Translations under genes and position numbers: made by a program | Shown: positions 50,129 through 59,973 of the stretch, one piece after another | Position numbering within the stretch: position 1 is the first letter of the stretch | How the letters are laid out: each line of letters opens with the position of its first letter | NCBI RefSeq assembly: GCF_000264995.1 | Contig: NW_006767441.1 | Span: 1,594,173 to 1,658,172 of the forward strand | DNA: 64,000 bases | Source: Punctularia strigosozonata HHB-11173 SS5 | Taxonomy: Eukaryota; Basidiomycota; Agaricomycetes; Corticiales; Punctulariaceae | Direction of reading: 5' to 3' | The notes under the pieces: model-generated | Database searches by the model: none | Seen by the model: only the letters and a program-made list of their open reading frames with translations | Told to the model about the DNA's origin: nothing

Positions 50129-52133
50129 ATGGTCCTATCGGCGGTTCTTTGCCATATAGGTACTGCTGTCGCACTCTACGTTGCGTTGCGTGTCCTCTGC
50201 GAAGTTTGGGAGCGAGCGCGATCGCCGCTGCGCCAGTTACAAGGGCCGCCTAGCCCGAGTTGGTTTTTCGGACTCAACACGGGCGATTCGGCGCTCTTGC
50301 AAGATAGCTGGCTGAAAGAGTACGGCACGACCCTCAAGGTCGGCGCCTTTTTCAGGGTAAGCAAATAGTCATCGATCATTTTCGAATCTGCGTGTTTAAC
50401 CTCAGTTGATCGCACATTGCATAGCGAGACCGATTATGCACTGTCGACCCCCGTGCGCTGAACCACATCCTAACGCACTCCGCCGACTATCAAAAACCAT
50501 CCTTGGGCAGGGACATTCTCAGCCGCGTCGTCGGTGAAGGCCTTCTCCTCGCTGAAGGCGACGCTCACCGACGTCAGCGCCGCGTCATGAATCCCGGCTT
50601 TGGACCCGCGCAGGTCCGTGGGCTTACCAGTATCTTCATCGACAAGGCGACGCAACTTCGGGACGCATGGCTTTCCGAGCTGCAAGGCACTGGTGGTACA
50701 GGGCCGGTGAGGCTCGACGCCCTGTCATGGCTCAGTCGCGCTACGTTGGATATGATAGGCCTCGCCGGCTTCGACTACCACTTCGAATCGCTCGAGGACG
50801 AGGGCGGGAAACCCAACGAGCTTCATGAAGCTATGGCGACCATGCTCAGTGCATCGAGCGGTGCCAGACTTTGGATGCTTCTTCAGGCTCGGATTCCGCT
50901 TCTACGTTGGGTAGTAAGGTCGATCTTATTTTCACTACCTGTTGCACCCAGCTGAGCGCGTTTTACAGGCCACGAAACGAGACCGCCAAACGATATATGC
51001 ACAGAGCACGATGAAGCGTATCGGTTACGGCCTCATAGCCGAACGGAAAGCTGCCCTCCGTGCTGAGAAGCATGGAGCACACGTAGAAAAAGCCGATGTA
51101 CAAGGTAATCGCCTTTTACCTTTAGCTACGCAATATCTAAAGCTAACCATCCTTCGCACAGGGCGTGATTTGCTCAGTCTCCTCATCAAGGCCAACATGG
51201 CGGTTGACATACCAGATGACCAGCGTCTGACCGACCATGAAATACTTTCTCGAACGTAGATCAACGCTCTGTGCCATCCTCCCCGCCTATCGATCCATGC
51301 ACAGAAATTCCGACGTTCTTGGTGGCGGGCCACGAAACTACATCAACTGGGACGACCTGGGCGCTCTTTGCGCTCACCCAGGATAAGAACGTTCAGCGCA
51401 AGCTCCGCGAGGAGCTCTTCACCATGCCTACCGTATCTGGATGCTGTGATACGCGAGACCCTGCGTGTACATCCGCCAGTGGGCTCCACGACGAGGGTAG
51501 CGATGAAAGATGACCTGATCCCGGTGAGCGGGCCATATGCAGACAAGCATGGAAAAGTGTATCAGGAGATCCGGTGTGTTCGTCCGAGATACGACGCTGC
51601 GCACAAAGCCCATCCTGAAATATGTAGAGTCAAAAAGGGCGATCATGTTCAGATCTCTATCGTCGCCGTTAATCGTGCCAGTCATATATGGGGCGACGAT
51701 GCACACGAGTTCAAGTGGGCACATCTCGTTCATTGTGCACCATGCATCACGCTCATTCCGTTCCAGGCCTGAGCGATGGTTGGAACCAGGATCGATGCCG
51801 AATGCGCCATCACACAACCCCGGAGTATGGGGAAACATGCTCAGCTTCCTCGGAGGCCCACGCGCTTGCATCGGTTACCGTTTCTCCCTCGTCGAGTGTG
51901 TTCCCACTGTCTTTGTCCGGCCAGAGACTAATTTATTGTTTCCTCACAGGATGAAAGCACTGTTGTTCGTCCTCGTGCGTGCCTTCGAGTTCAAACTCGC
52001 CATACCCTCGAGTGAGATCTCGAAGACGACGGCCGTGGTGACGCGACCAATGGTCAAGAGCGAACGCAAGCACGGCAATCAACTTCCGTTACTCGTCAAG
52101 CCCTACTTTCCCAGTGCTGCATCTGATTGGTGA
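50129..52133 (+). pseudogene. Cytochrome P450, probably inactivated
   Basis: Plus-strand, multi-exon. ATG 50129 with a membrane anchor (MVLSAVLCHIGTAVALYVAL) and the Pro-rich hinge LQGPPSPSWFFG. Then WLKEYGTTLKVGAFFR, intron, VDPRALNHILTHSADYQKP, GEGLLLAEGDAHRRQRRVMN PGF, GRDLLSLLIKANMA, the I-helix [18 protein letters not shown], the K-helix [20 protein letters not shown] (ExxR present), [11 protein letters not shown] after an intron, and the heme loop [17 protein letters not shown] with its Cys ligand. End PSAASDW at 52133. Two problems: the usual J-K linker between EELFTM (51424) and LPYLDAV (51428) is missing and the two sides are in different frames; and no GT-AG pair I tried around 51255-51305 joins EILSR to IPTFLV in frame. 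The enzyme class is sure, its activity doubtful. Substrate unknown. Confidence 0.68.
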
Positions 52134-52286
52134 ACTCGACAGGATACGTAAGGATAGGTTATCTTCATATCCTCCGTGCACAGTTTACTGTGACGATTGA
52201 GGAATAAATCTAGTAGAACATAATATAGGCACGTCTGAAACATCGTGCTATGACCACCACCTATAAGGAGCCATTGCTCTTAATGC

Positions 52287-52628
52287 TCACAGGTTCCAAG
52301 GATCCCCTGTCTCCGCCCCCTGCTGGATCCGGCGTGGCCATTTGAAAGGCGCCTCAGGCGGATCGAGAATACGCAGGTTCGTATGTGTTTCAGCGAGCGC
52401 ATCGAGTTGGCCCATGTGCCGTCGACTGTAGTTAGTCCAACCACGGTGATAATCGATGATGACCAGCCGTAGACCACAGTTCCGACTCCCCCGGAGCTTG
52501 CGGAGGTTGGAGTTGGTTAACAGGTGGGATTTGGCGAGCTCCTGGAAGATTGTGACTCTCTGTGACCACCATGTGACTGCCGCCAAAACGTGATTGAATC
52601 GTGATTCGAGCGTGATGTTTCGTAACAT
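52287..52628 (-). other. Possible 3' exon of an unrecognised gene next to the Helitron
   Basis: A 113-codon minus-strand frame ending at 52287, with a plausible protein-like composition: LTNSNLRKLRGSRNCGLRLV, IIDYHRGWTNYSRRHMGQLD, ALAETHTNLRILDPPEAPFK. It looks like the end of an F-box/LRR-like or other fungal hypothetical protein, but I do not recognise it. Upstream exons are not found before the AT-rich Helitron begins, so it may be truncated. Confidence 0.35.
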
Positions 52629-52864
52629 GTGGCGATGTCCAAACTCTGCCCCCGTTTATCACCGCTGTCACTAAAGGCAAACGCTCACCCTATCGGGCCA
52701 CAACACAGGGCCACACATGTGATAGGCTGTGCACGGTGATGTCATCTGTTTTGCCGAAAAATAAGGCACAGAATTATCTGGTTATCAGTGCAAACTCACT
52801 CGTCGTCGCTCTTCGCGTCCGCTGTCTGTTGAATGTGAGATAGGACACTCGCTTTCTCTTTGTT

Positions 52865-55800
52865 ATGCTTCCTGCTTTCGTCCTAGAACATGTGTCTGCA
52901 TTTGTTGCAGGAAAAGTCGCCCTTGGACTGTGTTCAGCCATTGTGCTGGTGTATGTGTTGCATTTTATGCGATATGCCCGTTGGGTCGCTTGCGACAGGT
53001 TACCGTATCCAAGAGTCCTAGGAGGAAGACGGCTCAAGGGAGATCAGATTCATGGTACCTTGTTGGCTACTATTCCATCGCTTGGAAATGTCTTTCATCG
53101 TCAACTATATGGGAATGTCTTTCGTTTCCTTGGCCAATTCAATGAGGATGTGTGTTCCCCTGACATGGTGAACACACCTGGTGCTATTATTGCGAGAAAT
53201 GTTCCATTGACTGTTTTAGTTCCATTACTGGCAGTCCAGGGACTGCGCTTGCTCATGGTGGCACATGGCATTGCCCCCTCTCACAGTCGTCGGACACTGT
53301 CTACAATCCGTCAAGCCTTACTCGCACATGTCTGTACAGCATCCTGCTCCTCACTTATCAGTGTCTTCCATCCCACAAATGCATCAACTACGGGAGATAT
53401 ACTCGATGAACCTGAAACACTGCCACTAGCAACGGCTGAAGAAGAACTTGTGTCTCCATCTGTGCCGTTTCCCCCTGGTCCCCTCACTAGCATGGATAAG
53501 TGTTCCCTGATTTCGGAGTTTTGTGACGCGCTTCAGCGGGTGTACGAATCACCTTGCTCGGTTTGTGCTCGTCTGACCCCAGACCACGATTTATCTGACG
53601 GAACGAGGTTGGACATGTCGGTACTGAAACCTACACCGGATGGTGAGAATGTTACTATAGCAAATGATCAGGATTTCGAAGCCAGGCCTGTTCTGTGTGA
53701 TGCTGGTTTCAAGCGCTCACCTTCGGGAGTGATGACGCCCATGGTATGCACAGAATGCAAGCGCTCACTTCAGCGCAAGCGATTGCCATCGTTAGCCCTG
53801 GCAAATGGACTATGGTTAGGTGATGTTCCACCTGAGCTCCGAGATCTTACCTGGATCGAGAAACTTATGGTATCTCGCTATCGGCATAATCACTTTGTTG
53901 TTAAGGTTCGTATGGGGCAGCGAAAAATGATGGGTAATGCTGTTGTGTTTCCACAACCGTACCTCAAGGTGTACGATGTCTTACCACCTCCTCGACAGGA
54001 TATGGAAGAGATGTTGGCCATTTTGTTCATGGGCCCTGCACTACCTGTGGCTGCGGACTTTAGGCGTACACCTCTGCTGGTGCGGCAGAACAAAGTATTC
54101 CAGGCTTTGCAGTACATTTGCTTGAACAATATTACATACCATGATGTAAAAATTTCACAGTCCAATCTCGATACATATAGCGAGGATATGCCTCCAGTAA
54201 ATGTGTGTTGGTTATCCAGTGACGGTGAAACAGAGTCTCACAACTTGTCGGTTTCACCGTCGGATGCCAACCAAGGCAGTTCGGAAGGTGCCTGCCCTTT
54301 CTCTGTTCATTGCCTAACCTCCAAAGAGTTTTCGCAGATGACTACAGAGCAAAAAAAGGTAGCTGCCCTTCAACACTTGAAAGAGGGCGGAAAGGTGCTA
54401 GCTATTGGGCGTGGTAATCAGCCAGCATCAATGTACGATAATCCTGACTTATATCCAGGTATGTTTCCGTGGTTGTATCCCCATGGTTGCGGTGGTTTTG
54501 CCAATCCTAAAATGAGAAAACACGTGGGTCGTCAAGCTCACGTTCGTTGGATGCTGTTGTATTATGATCGCAGGTTTCAAGAAGACGAATACTTCCCCTT
54601 TATTGTGTTTAATCAGGAACGTATTCGAGCAGCTAATACAGGAGGTTTTCTCCTCACGGAACGTAAAAACTTTGGCAGGCTACTGGCATCTCTGGATACC
54701 TTGGACCGGGATGCCCTGTCTGACTTGGTGGAGCGTTCCAAGTCTAATGGGTACATCCGTCCTGAGACTGATGCAGAGAAGGCGTGCTTCAGGCTGTTGA
54801 CACTGTTAGACCACGTAGCAGGTCATGTCCAGGGATCCAACACTTCACGAAAATATCAACGCAATGAGATCAAGGCTATGATCTACCATTTCGGGCCATT
54901 TGTGGCGTTCGTTACCATAAGTCCGGTGGACTTCAAAAACCCGGTATGCTTGTATTACTGTGGTGTGATTATTGACCCCTTTAACGGTAGTGAGGCATTA
55001 CCCGACCAAAACCAGCGTTTGCGCGCTATTGCCAATAATCCCACTGCCTGCGCACGGTTTTTTCACTTCATGGTAAGAATATTTATCGAGGTTCTTCTGC
55101 GCCCTGGTAGTGGTGGTGGTTTGTTTGGTGATACCGATGCGTACTATGGTACTGTTGAGTCTCAGGGTCGACTAACACTGCATTTGCATATGCTTATATG
55201 GGTTAAGGGAAATATTAGCCCACAACAAATACGAGACCGTCTGACTAGCAAAGACATTGCCTTCCGTGATCGCTTTGTATCATGGCTGGAGGGTTTCCAT
55301 CAAGCTGAGCTGAACACAGGGACTTCAGTCGAAGTGGGACAGCGGATACATCGGAGATATTCCGCAATAGATAGTGACATTAACATGGATGGTTACGATG
55401 GTGACTCAATGGGGCTCTCTACCGATCCTACTTTAAGTCTTCCAACTGGCCCTCCCAACACTGGGGACTCAGATAACTTGACATGGTTCGAAGAACACGT
55501 AGAAGGAGAGATGGATGAAATTGTTTATTTGTCAAACAGACATCCTGCCACTCATCATCGGGGTTGTCGCAGACCAGACGGTTCATGTCGAGCTCGCTTT
55601 CCTCGGGACATTGTAGACCATACCACAGTGAGCCCAGATGATGGTTCAATATCTGTCAAACACACTGAGCCATATTTCAATAAAACAAACCGTTTGCTCT
55701 CGTACTTATTTCGATGCAATACCGATGTTACGTCTGTTTTGTCCGGTACCCAACTGCGTGCCCTTCCAGCATATATTACTGACTATGTAACTAAGTCATC

Positions 55801-56866
55801 TTTGAAAACACATGCTGTGTTTGAGTCAGTCAAAGCAGTGCTAGACCGACGCACTGAGTTGATTCAGACGGGTCCAATTCCTACCAACAGTGGACGGAGC
55901 TTGATTGTAAAGATGGTTAATTCTTTGTCCGCAAAGCAGGAAATAGGAGGGCCCATGGTTTGCCAGTACTTACTGGGACAGCCTGACCATTACACAAATA
56001 TGAACTTTCGGGTGGTATTTTGGGTGCCATATGTGGGGATGGTGTCTGCAGCATGGCAAGAGGGTGCTACAGAAAATGATTCTCCTACCTCGAAAGACCA
56101 AGTAGTTGTTGGCCGCTCCGATGGTAAGGTAGTACCAGTCAACCGCTCACATGACTGGGTTTACCGTCCATCTGCATTTGACAATTATTCGTTAGTGCAA
56201 TACTTACAAGAAACAGAAGTGAAATCCCTTACTCCCAGGCAGAAGCAACAAATTGTAGATGGCAGCCTAAGCATGCCTTCAGGCCCCGTTGACTTTACCC
56301 GTACTGTTGACTCTGACGGTGATTATTCTGCAGATGAGGAGGAGTCATCGGAACGGACTAGCTGCCCGTTTTATTTGTTTGACTCTGAGCATCCCCGTTA
56401 CCGCTCTCACGCTGTTTTTGTGCGGAAAAAGGGCACATGTACGGTGCTCAACTTTGTTTCTGGCTTACCACGGAGGGACAAAGGTGATCGTGAATTTTAC
56501 TGTAAGACAATGCTGACCTTTTTTGCTCCGGGATGGCGAACAGGTATGGAACTAAGGTATGCCTCAGAAACATGGGATGCGGCCTTTCGTCGCCAGGTTG
56601 ACAGCTTCTCAGCTTCTGCCAGACTGATGATGGACAGATTCGACATATTGTATCAGTGTTATGATGCCAAAGATGATTACGCAGCTTTACGACGTGCTGA
56701 AACCAGTTCAGATATGCCAGATTTGGATGAGACTATAGAATCACTGGGTGTAACAGTGGCAGAGCAATATCAACATGTGCACCTTGAAGGTATTACACAG
56801 GAACAAATCCTTGATATGCTGCATGATCCGCTATGTGTGGATAACCGTATCCTCAAAAAATGGTGA
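52865..56866 (+). CDS. Helitron Rep (HUH endonuclease) protein
   Basis: Single uninterrupted frame of 1,333 codons, ATG 52865, TGA 56864-56866. Residues about 220-300 hold Cys pairs (SPCSVCARLTP, MVCTECKRSLQRKRLP), a probable zinc site. About 305-430 resembles the DUF6570 region found in these proteins (LALANGLWLGDVPPELRDLT). Then YPGMFPWLYPHGCGGF, and the Rep domain: KYQRNEIKAMIYHFGPFVAF, TISPVDFKNPVCLYYCG, ANNPTACARFFHFMVRIF, GDTDAYYGTVESQGRLTLHL, with the HUH metal site H773-L-H775 in HLHMLIW. The two-tyrosine motif is AYITDYVTKSSLK. It nicks and joins one DNA strand to start rolling-circle transposition; role from family knowledge. No intron is seen. The end overlaps the helicase frame (ATGGTGA, with GTGAGT suited to a splice donor), so both could form one polypeptide. 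Confidence 0.88.
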   Translation: MLPAFVLEHVSAFVAGKVALGLCSAIVLVYVLHFMRYARWVACDRLPYPRVLGGRRLKGDQIHGTLLATIPSLGNVFHRQLYGNVFRFLGQFNEDVCSPDMVNTPGAIIARNVPLTVLVPLLAVQGLRLLMVAHGIAPSHSRRTLSTIRQALLAHVCTASCSSLISVFHPTNASTTGDILDEPETLPLATAEEELVSPSVPFPPGPLTSMDKCSLISEFCDALQRVYESPCSVCARLTPDHDLSDGTRLDMSVLKPTPDGENVTIANDQDFEARPVLCDAGFKRSPSGVMTPMVCTECKRSLQRKRLPSLALANGLWLGDVPPELRDLTWIEKLMVSRYRHNHFVVKVRMGQRKMMGNAVVFPQPYLKVYDVLPPPRQDMEEMLAILFMGPALPVAADFRRTPLLVRQNKVFQALQYICLNNITYHDVKISQSNLDTYSEDMPPVNVCWLSSDGETESHNLSVSPSDANQGSSEGACPFSVHCLTSKEFSQMTTEQKKVAALQHLKEGGKVLAIGRGNQPASMYDNPDLYPGMFPWLYPHGCGGFANPKMRKHVGRQAHVRWMLLYYDRRFQEDEYFPFIVFNQERIRAANTGGFLLTERKNFGRLLASLDTLDRDALSDLVERSKSNGYIRPETDAEKACFRLLTLLDHVAGHVQGSNTSRKYQRNEIKAMIYHFGPFVAFVTISPVDFKNPVCLYYCGVIIDPFNGSEALPDQNQRLRAIANNPTACARFFHFMVRIFIEVLLRPGSGGGLFGDTDAYYGTVESQGRLTLHLHMLIWVKGNISPQQIRDRLTSKDIAFRDRFVSWLEGFHQAELNTGTSVEVGQRIHRRYSAIDSDINMDGYDGDSMGLSTDPTLSLPTGPPNTGDSDNLTWFEEHVEGEMDEIVYLSNRHPATHHRGCRRPDGSCRARFPRDIVDHTTVSPDDGSISVKHTEPYFNKTNRLLSYLFRCNTDVTSVLSGTQLRALPAYITDYVTKSSLKTHAVFESVKAVLDRRTELIQTGPIPTNSGRSLIVKMVNSLSAKQEIGGPMVCQYLLGQPDHYTNMNFRVVFWVPYVGMVSAAWQEGATENDSPTSKDQVVVGRSDGKVVPVNRSHDWVYRPSAFDNYSLVQYLQETEVKSLTPRQKQQIVDGSLSMPSGPVDFTRTVDSDGDYSADEEESSERTSCPFYLFDSEHPRYRSHAVFVRKKGTCTVLNFVSGLPRRDKGDREFYCKTMLTFFAPGWRTGMELRYASETWDAAFRRQVDSFSASARLMMDRFDILYQCYDAKDDYAALRRAETSSDMPDLDETIESLGVTVAEQYQHVHLEGITQEQILDMLHDPLCVDNRILKKW

Positions 56867-59800
56867 GTATGGAAAATATTCTCATTGAACAGGACTGGTT
56901 TAAACCTGGTTTGCTCCCCAAGGCTCAGGCTCTGCCTATTATTGACTATAGCAATCGGATTTTGGCATCTAAGTGGGCAGAGCTTCTGCAGGAACATCGT
57001 AAAATGGTGATGGGTCAGCATCTAGTCCGACACTCTGTTGTTCTTGATCAGGGTTCCAGTGTTATGTCACAGGGATCTCATTTCCAGGATCACAATCGTG
57101 TGCGTGTTGTGGGTGGTGAGTTCTTTGTACAAGGGACTAATGCAACGGAAAAGATATCTAGTCTGACCATTGCGCAACAGATATCTGCAGATTTTGGTCT
57201 TAATGTTGCCCAAAATAGAGCATTTATGCGAGTAGTACTTGCAAGTCTTGGTGCCAAACAGTTGTTGATGCATTTGGGGGGCATGGGTGGAACGGGTAAA
57301 TCACGAGTTTTTCATGCCCTTACCTGCTATTTTGAAAAAACAGGCCAACAACATCGTTTCATGATTCTTGCACCTACTGGAAGTGCTGCTGCCAACGTAG
57401 GTGGGTCTACATATCAGTCGGTTTTAGGTATGGGTCATAAGGGTTCCACTGGCATCTCTGCCAACATGGTTGACAAAGTAAGAGAGCGCCTTGGTAAGGC
57501 AGATATTCTACTAATTGACGAGGTGTCTATGATCTCCTGCCAAGATTTGCAAGAGATCTCTGCTATTTTGAGCACTGTGAAGCAGCGCCCAACACAGGCA
57601 TTCGGTGGGTTACATATTATTGTGGCAGGAGACTTTGGTCAGTTGCCTCCTGCGGGTCGGGGTTCTGCCCCTCTCTATACACCTGTGTTTGCTCAAAAAA
57701 TAAAGGAGGGTAAGGTGTCTATGCGAGTGACAAATGCTGCCCAGAAGATTGCCTTTGGTAAGGCAATCTGGCATCAATTTACGGAGGTGATTCTGTTAAC
57801 CGAAAACATGCGACAAGCTGGGATGTCTGAAGAGGATCATCTGTTCCGTAAATCCCTGGTTAACTTGCGGTTTGGTCTATGTGATGAGCAGGACCTTGCC
57901 CTATTTCGGACGCGAGTTTCTACTCGGATAGGAAACGGTCCTCGAATAACAGATGACATGTTTCAGAGTGTTGCCATTATAACCTCATTAAATGCACATC
58001 GGGACCAGATAAACTTGATGGGAGCCTCTAGGTTTGCAGCTGACTATGGTCGGGATATCATAAGCTTCTACTCAGTAGACAGGTTAGGGAAAACCAGAGA
58101 CGTAGCATTGGTTGCTGCTACTGGTCGTAACGCTGCTAAGGTATTAGATCCGGTTCGTACACACAATGTGCCACAACGTCAGCTTCAGGATGCATTGTGG
58201 AGTTTACCTCCCTGCGAAAGTAATCATCATGCTGGTGTTTTGCAACTTTGCTGGGGTATGCCTGTCATGCTGAAAAACAATGAAGCTACTGAGCTATGTG
58301 CAACTAACGGTGCTGAAGGTTATGTGGTGGGCTGGGATGCTTCACCACATCCAGATCGGCCTGAACATCTGTGTCTGAATACAGTGTTTGTGCAGCTTGC
58401 CAACCCCCCTAAAACATACACCATTGCCACGCTACCCCCTGGGGTGGTTCCTATTACAGCCACCCACAAAAGTGTAGAGTGTGCATTGGTATCAGGCACC
58501 AAATTGGTGGTCAACCGTCGACAACCTCAAGTCTTGCTCAACTTCGCCATGACGGACTACTGCTCGCAAGGTCGCACACGTCCAATAAATCCAGTAGATA
58601 TTCATAACTGTCGTTCACAACAGGCAGTGTATACATGCCTTTCACGGAGCTCGTCCCTTCGTGGTACCTTAATTCTGCAACCATTTTCTGAGAAACATCT
58701 AACCTGTGGTCTGTCTGGACAGTTACGCAGAGAGCTTCGAGAACTGGAGATTCTCAGCTACATTGGGTTGCTCCGACATGAGGAAAGATTGGATACACGT
58801 GTACAAGGTGCAACTCGCTATGAGTTAATCAATAGTTTTCACCAAGTGTACGGGGAGCGCTTTGTACCTCCTTCTGTGCCTCCCTCCCTCAATTGGTCCA
58901 CTTGGAACGAGTCTCTTCTTCACCCTCCATCAGATCCAAAGGAAGTCCCAACCACATGTACAATTGCACAGAGGAAGCGCTTAGCACCCTCCAATGACAA
59001 ATTGATGTCAGAATCCGCGACAAAAAAACAGAGAGTGGCACCAGATCGTTCCAATGCTAGCTTGTATATTCCAAAGGGCTTGAAGTGGGACCAAGATAAC
59101 TACAGCTGTGCCTACGATTCCGTTATGTTTATATTTGCCAATTTATATCGGGACTACGGACCTGGGGTTCTACGTGAAAACCGCTTTGCTTCCTCCATGA
59201 TGGTGAACTTGTGCACGTTGATGGAGGATGTCCGGTTTCATTCTAGATCAGATGTACTGGATGGTGTCCGAGATAAGCTTCGTGATAAACTGTACGGTGC
59301 TTATCCTAGACGGTTTCCTCGAACAGGACACGTGCTGGCCTCTGCTTTGGACGTGATAGATCAGTTGTTTCAGGATGTACCAGATGGTACGTATCGTATG
59401 GAGTGTTGCGGGCAGGTTGTCTCCAGTCAGCGTATATATCCTGTTACACATATTACGGAGTCTATGTGGATCCGCTGGTTAGGTGATCGTGTTCCACCAG
59501 CTACAGCATCTTTGGGAATGTGTTTTGAGGTAACACGCCACAGTGATCCCACTACGTCCTTGCCTTGTACCTGCTATCCCCCTCAGTCATCAGTCAATGC
59601 TTCAAACCTTGTCCCTCCCGTGTTAATCTTATGCCTCCCTGACCGCACCGTACACGGGCCATTGGCAGTACTCAGCATAGATTCGACCCTTACCACGTCG
59701 ATCGGCGAAGATCAAGTGCAGTGGAAGCTTGCTGGTATTGTGCATTTCGGCGGGGAACATTTTACGTCAACTTATATTACAAGTGACGGTCGTGCATTCT

Positions 59801-59919
59801 ATTCAGATGCTGTTCTCGGAAGAAGGCCCGTTGTGGTACATCGCGTGGGTCCTGGTCTGGACATCAGAGACAGTCGACATGCTCGTGCGGTGGTATATGT
59901 CCGAGCATCACATGAATGA
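56860..59919 (+). CDS. Helitron Pif1-like helicase with C-terminal Cys/His protease-like module
   Basis: Frame of 1,019 codons, first ATG 56860, stop 59917-59919. Helicase part: NVAQNRAFMRVVLASLGAKQ, Walker A G141-MGGTGKS148, ILAPTGSAAANVGGSTYQSV, Walker B D220-E221 in ILLIDEVSMIS, HIIVAGDFGQLPPAGRG, ILLTENMRQ, and the late motifs FAMTDYCSQGRT and AVYTCLSRSSSLRG, as in Pif1/RecD-like Helitron helicases that unwind the donor strand. The helicase ends near residue 620. A basic linker (about 690-735) precedes a second domain: GLKWDQDNYSCAYDSVMFIF with candidate nucleophile C750, and LAGIVHFGGEHFTSTYI with H967 followed by an Asp (FYSDAV). This Cys..His..Asp order resembles ubiquitin-hydrolase or Ulp-type peptidases seen in some fungal transposon proteins. 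If the GTGAGT at 56863 is a donor, the true start is inside the frame and the protein is fused to Rep. Confidence 0.82.
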   Translation: MVSMENILIEQDWFKPGLLPKAQALPIIDYSNRILASKWAELLQEHRKMVMGQHLVRHSVVLDQGSSVMSQGSHFQDHNRVRVVGGEFFVQGTNATEKISSLTIAQQISADFGLNVAQNRAFMRVVLASLGAKQLLMHLGGMGGTGKSRVFHALTCYFEKTGQQHRFMILAPTGSAAANVGGSTYQSVLGMGHKGSTGISANMVDKVRERLGKADILLIDEVSMISCQDLQEISAILSTVKQRPTQAFGGLHIIVAGDFGQLPPAGRGSAPLYTPVFAQKIKEGKVSMRVTNAAQKIAFGKAIWHQFTEVILLTENMRQAGMSEEDHLFRKSLVNLRFGLCDEQDLALFRTRVSTRIGNGPRITDDMFQSVAIITSLNAHRDQINLMGASRFAADYGRDIISFYSVDRLGKTRDVALVAATGRNAAKVLDPVRTHNVPQRQLQDALWSLPPCESNHHAGVLQLCWGMPVMLKNNEATELCATNGAEGYVVGWDASPHPDRPEHLCLNTVFVQLANPPKTYTIATLPPGVVPITATHKSVECALVSGTKLVVNRRQPQVLLNFAMTDYCSQGRTRPINPVDIHNCRSQQAVYTCLSRSSSLRGTLILQPFSEKHLTCGLSGQLRRELRELEILSYIGLLRHEERLDTRVQGATRYELINSFHQVYGERFVPPSVPPSLNWSTWNESLLHPPSDPKEVPTTCTIAQRKRLAPSNDKLMSESATKKQRVAPDRSNASLYIPKGLKWDQDNYSCAYDSVMFIFANLYRDYGPGVLRENRFASSMMVNLCTLMEDVRFHSRSDVLDGVRDKLRDKLYGAYPRRFPRTGHVLASALDVIDQLFQDVPDGTYRMECCGQVVSSQRIYPVTHITESMWIRWLGDRVPPATASLGMCFEVTRHSDPTTSLPCTCYPPQSSVNASNLVPPVLILCLPDRTVHGPLAVLSIDSTLTTSIGEDQVQWKLAGIVHFGGEHFTSTYITSDGRAFYSDAVLGRRPVVVHRVGPGLDIRDSRHARAVVYVRASHE

Positions 59920-59973
59920 GGCTGTGCTAACTTCACGTGACCTAAAAAAATATAAACGCGCGGTGGCGAACCA

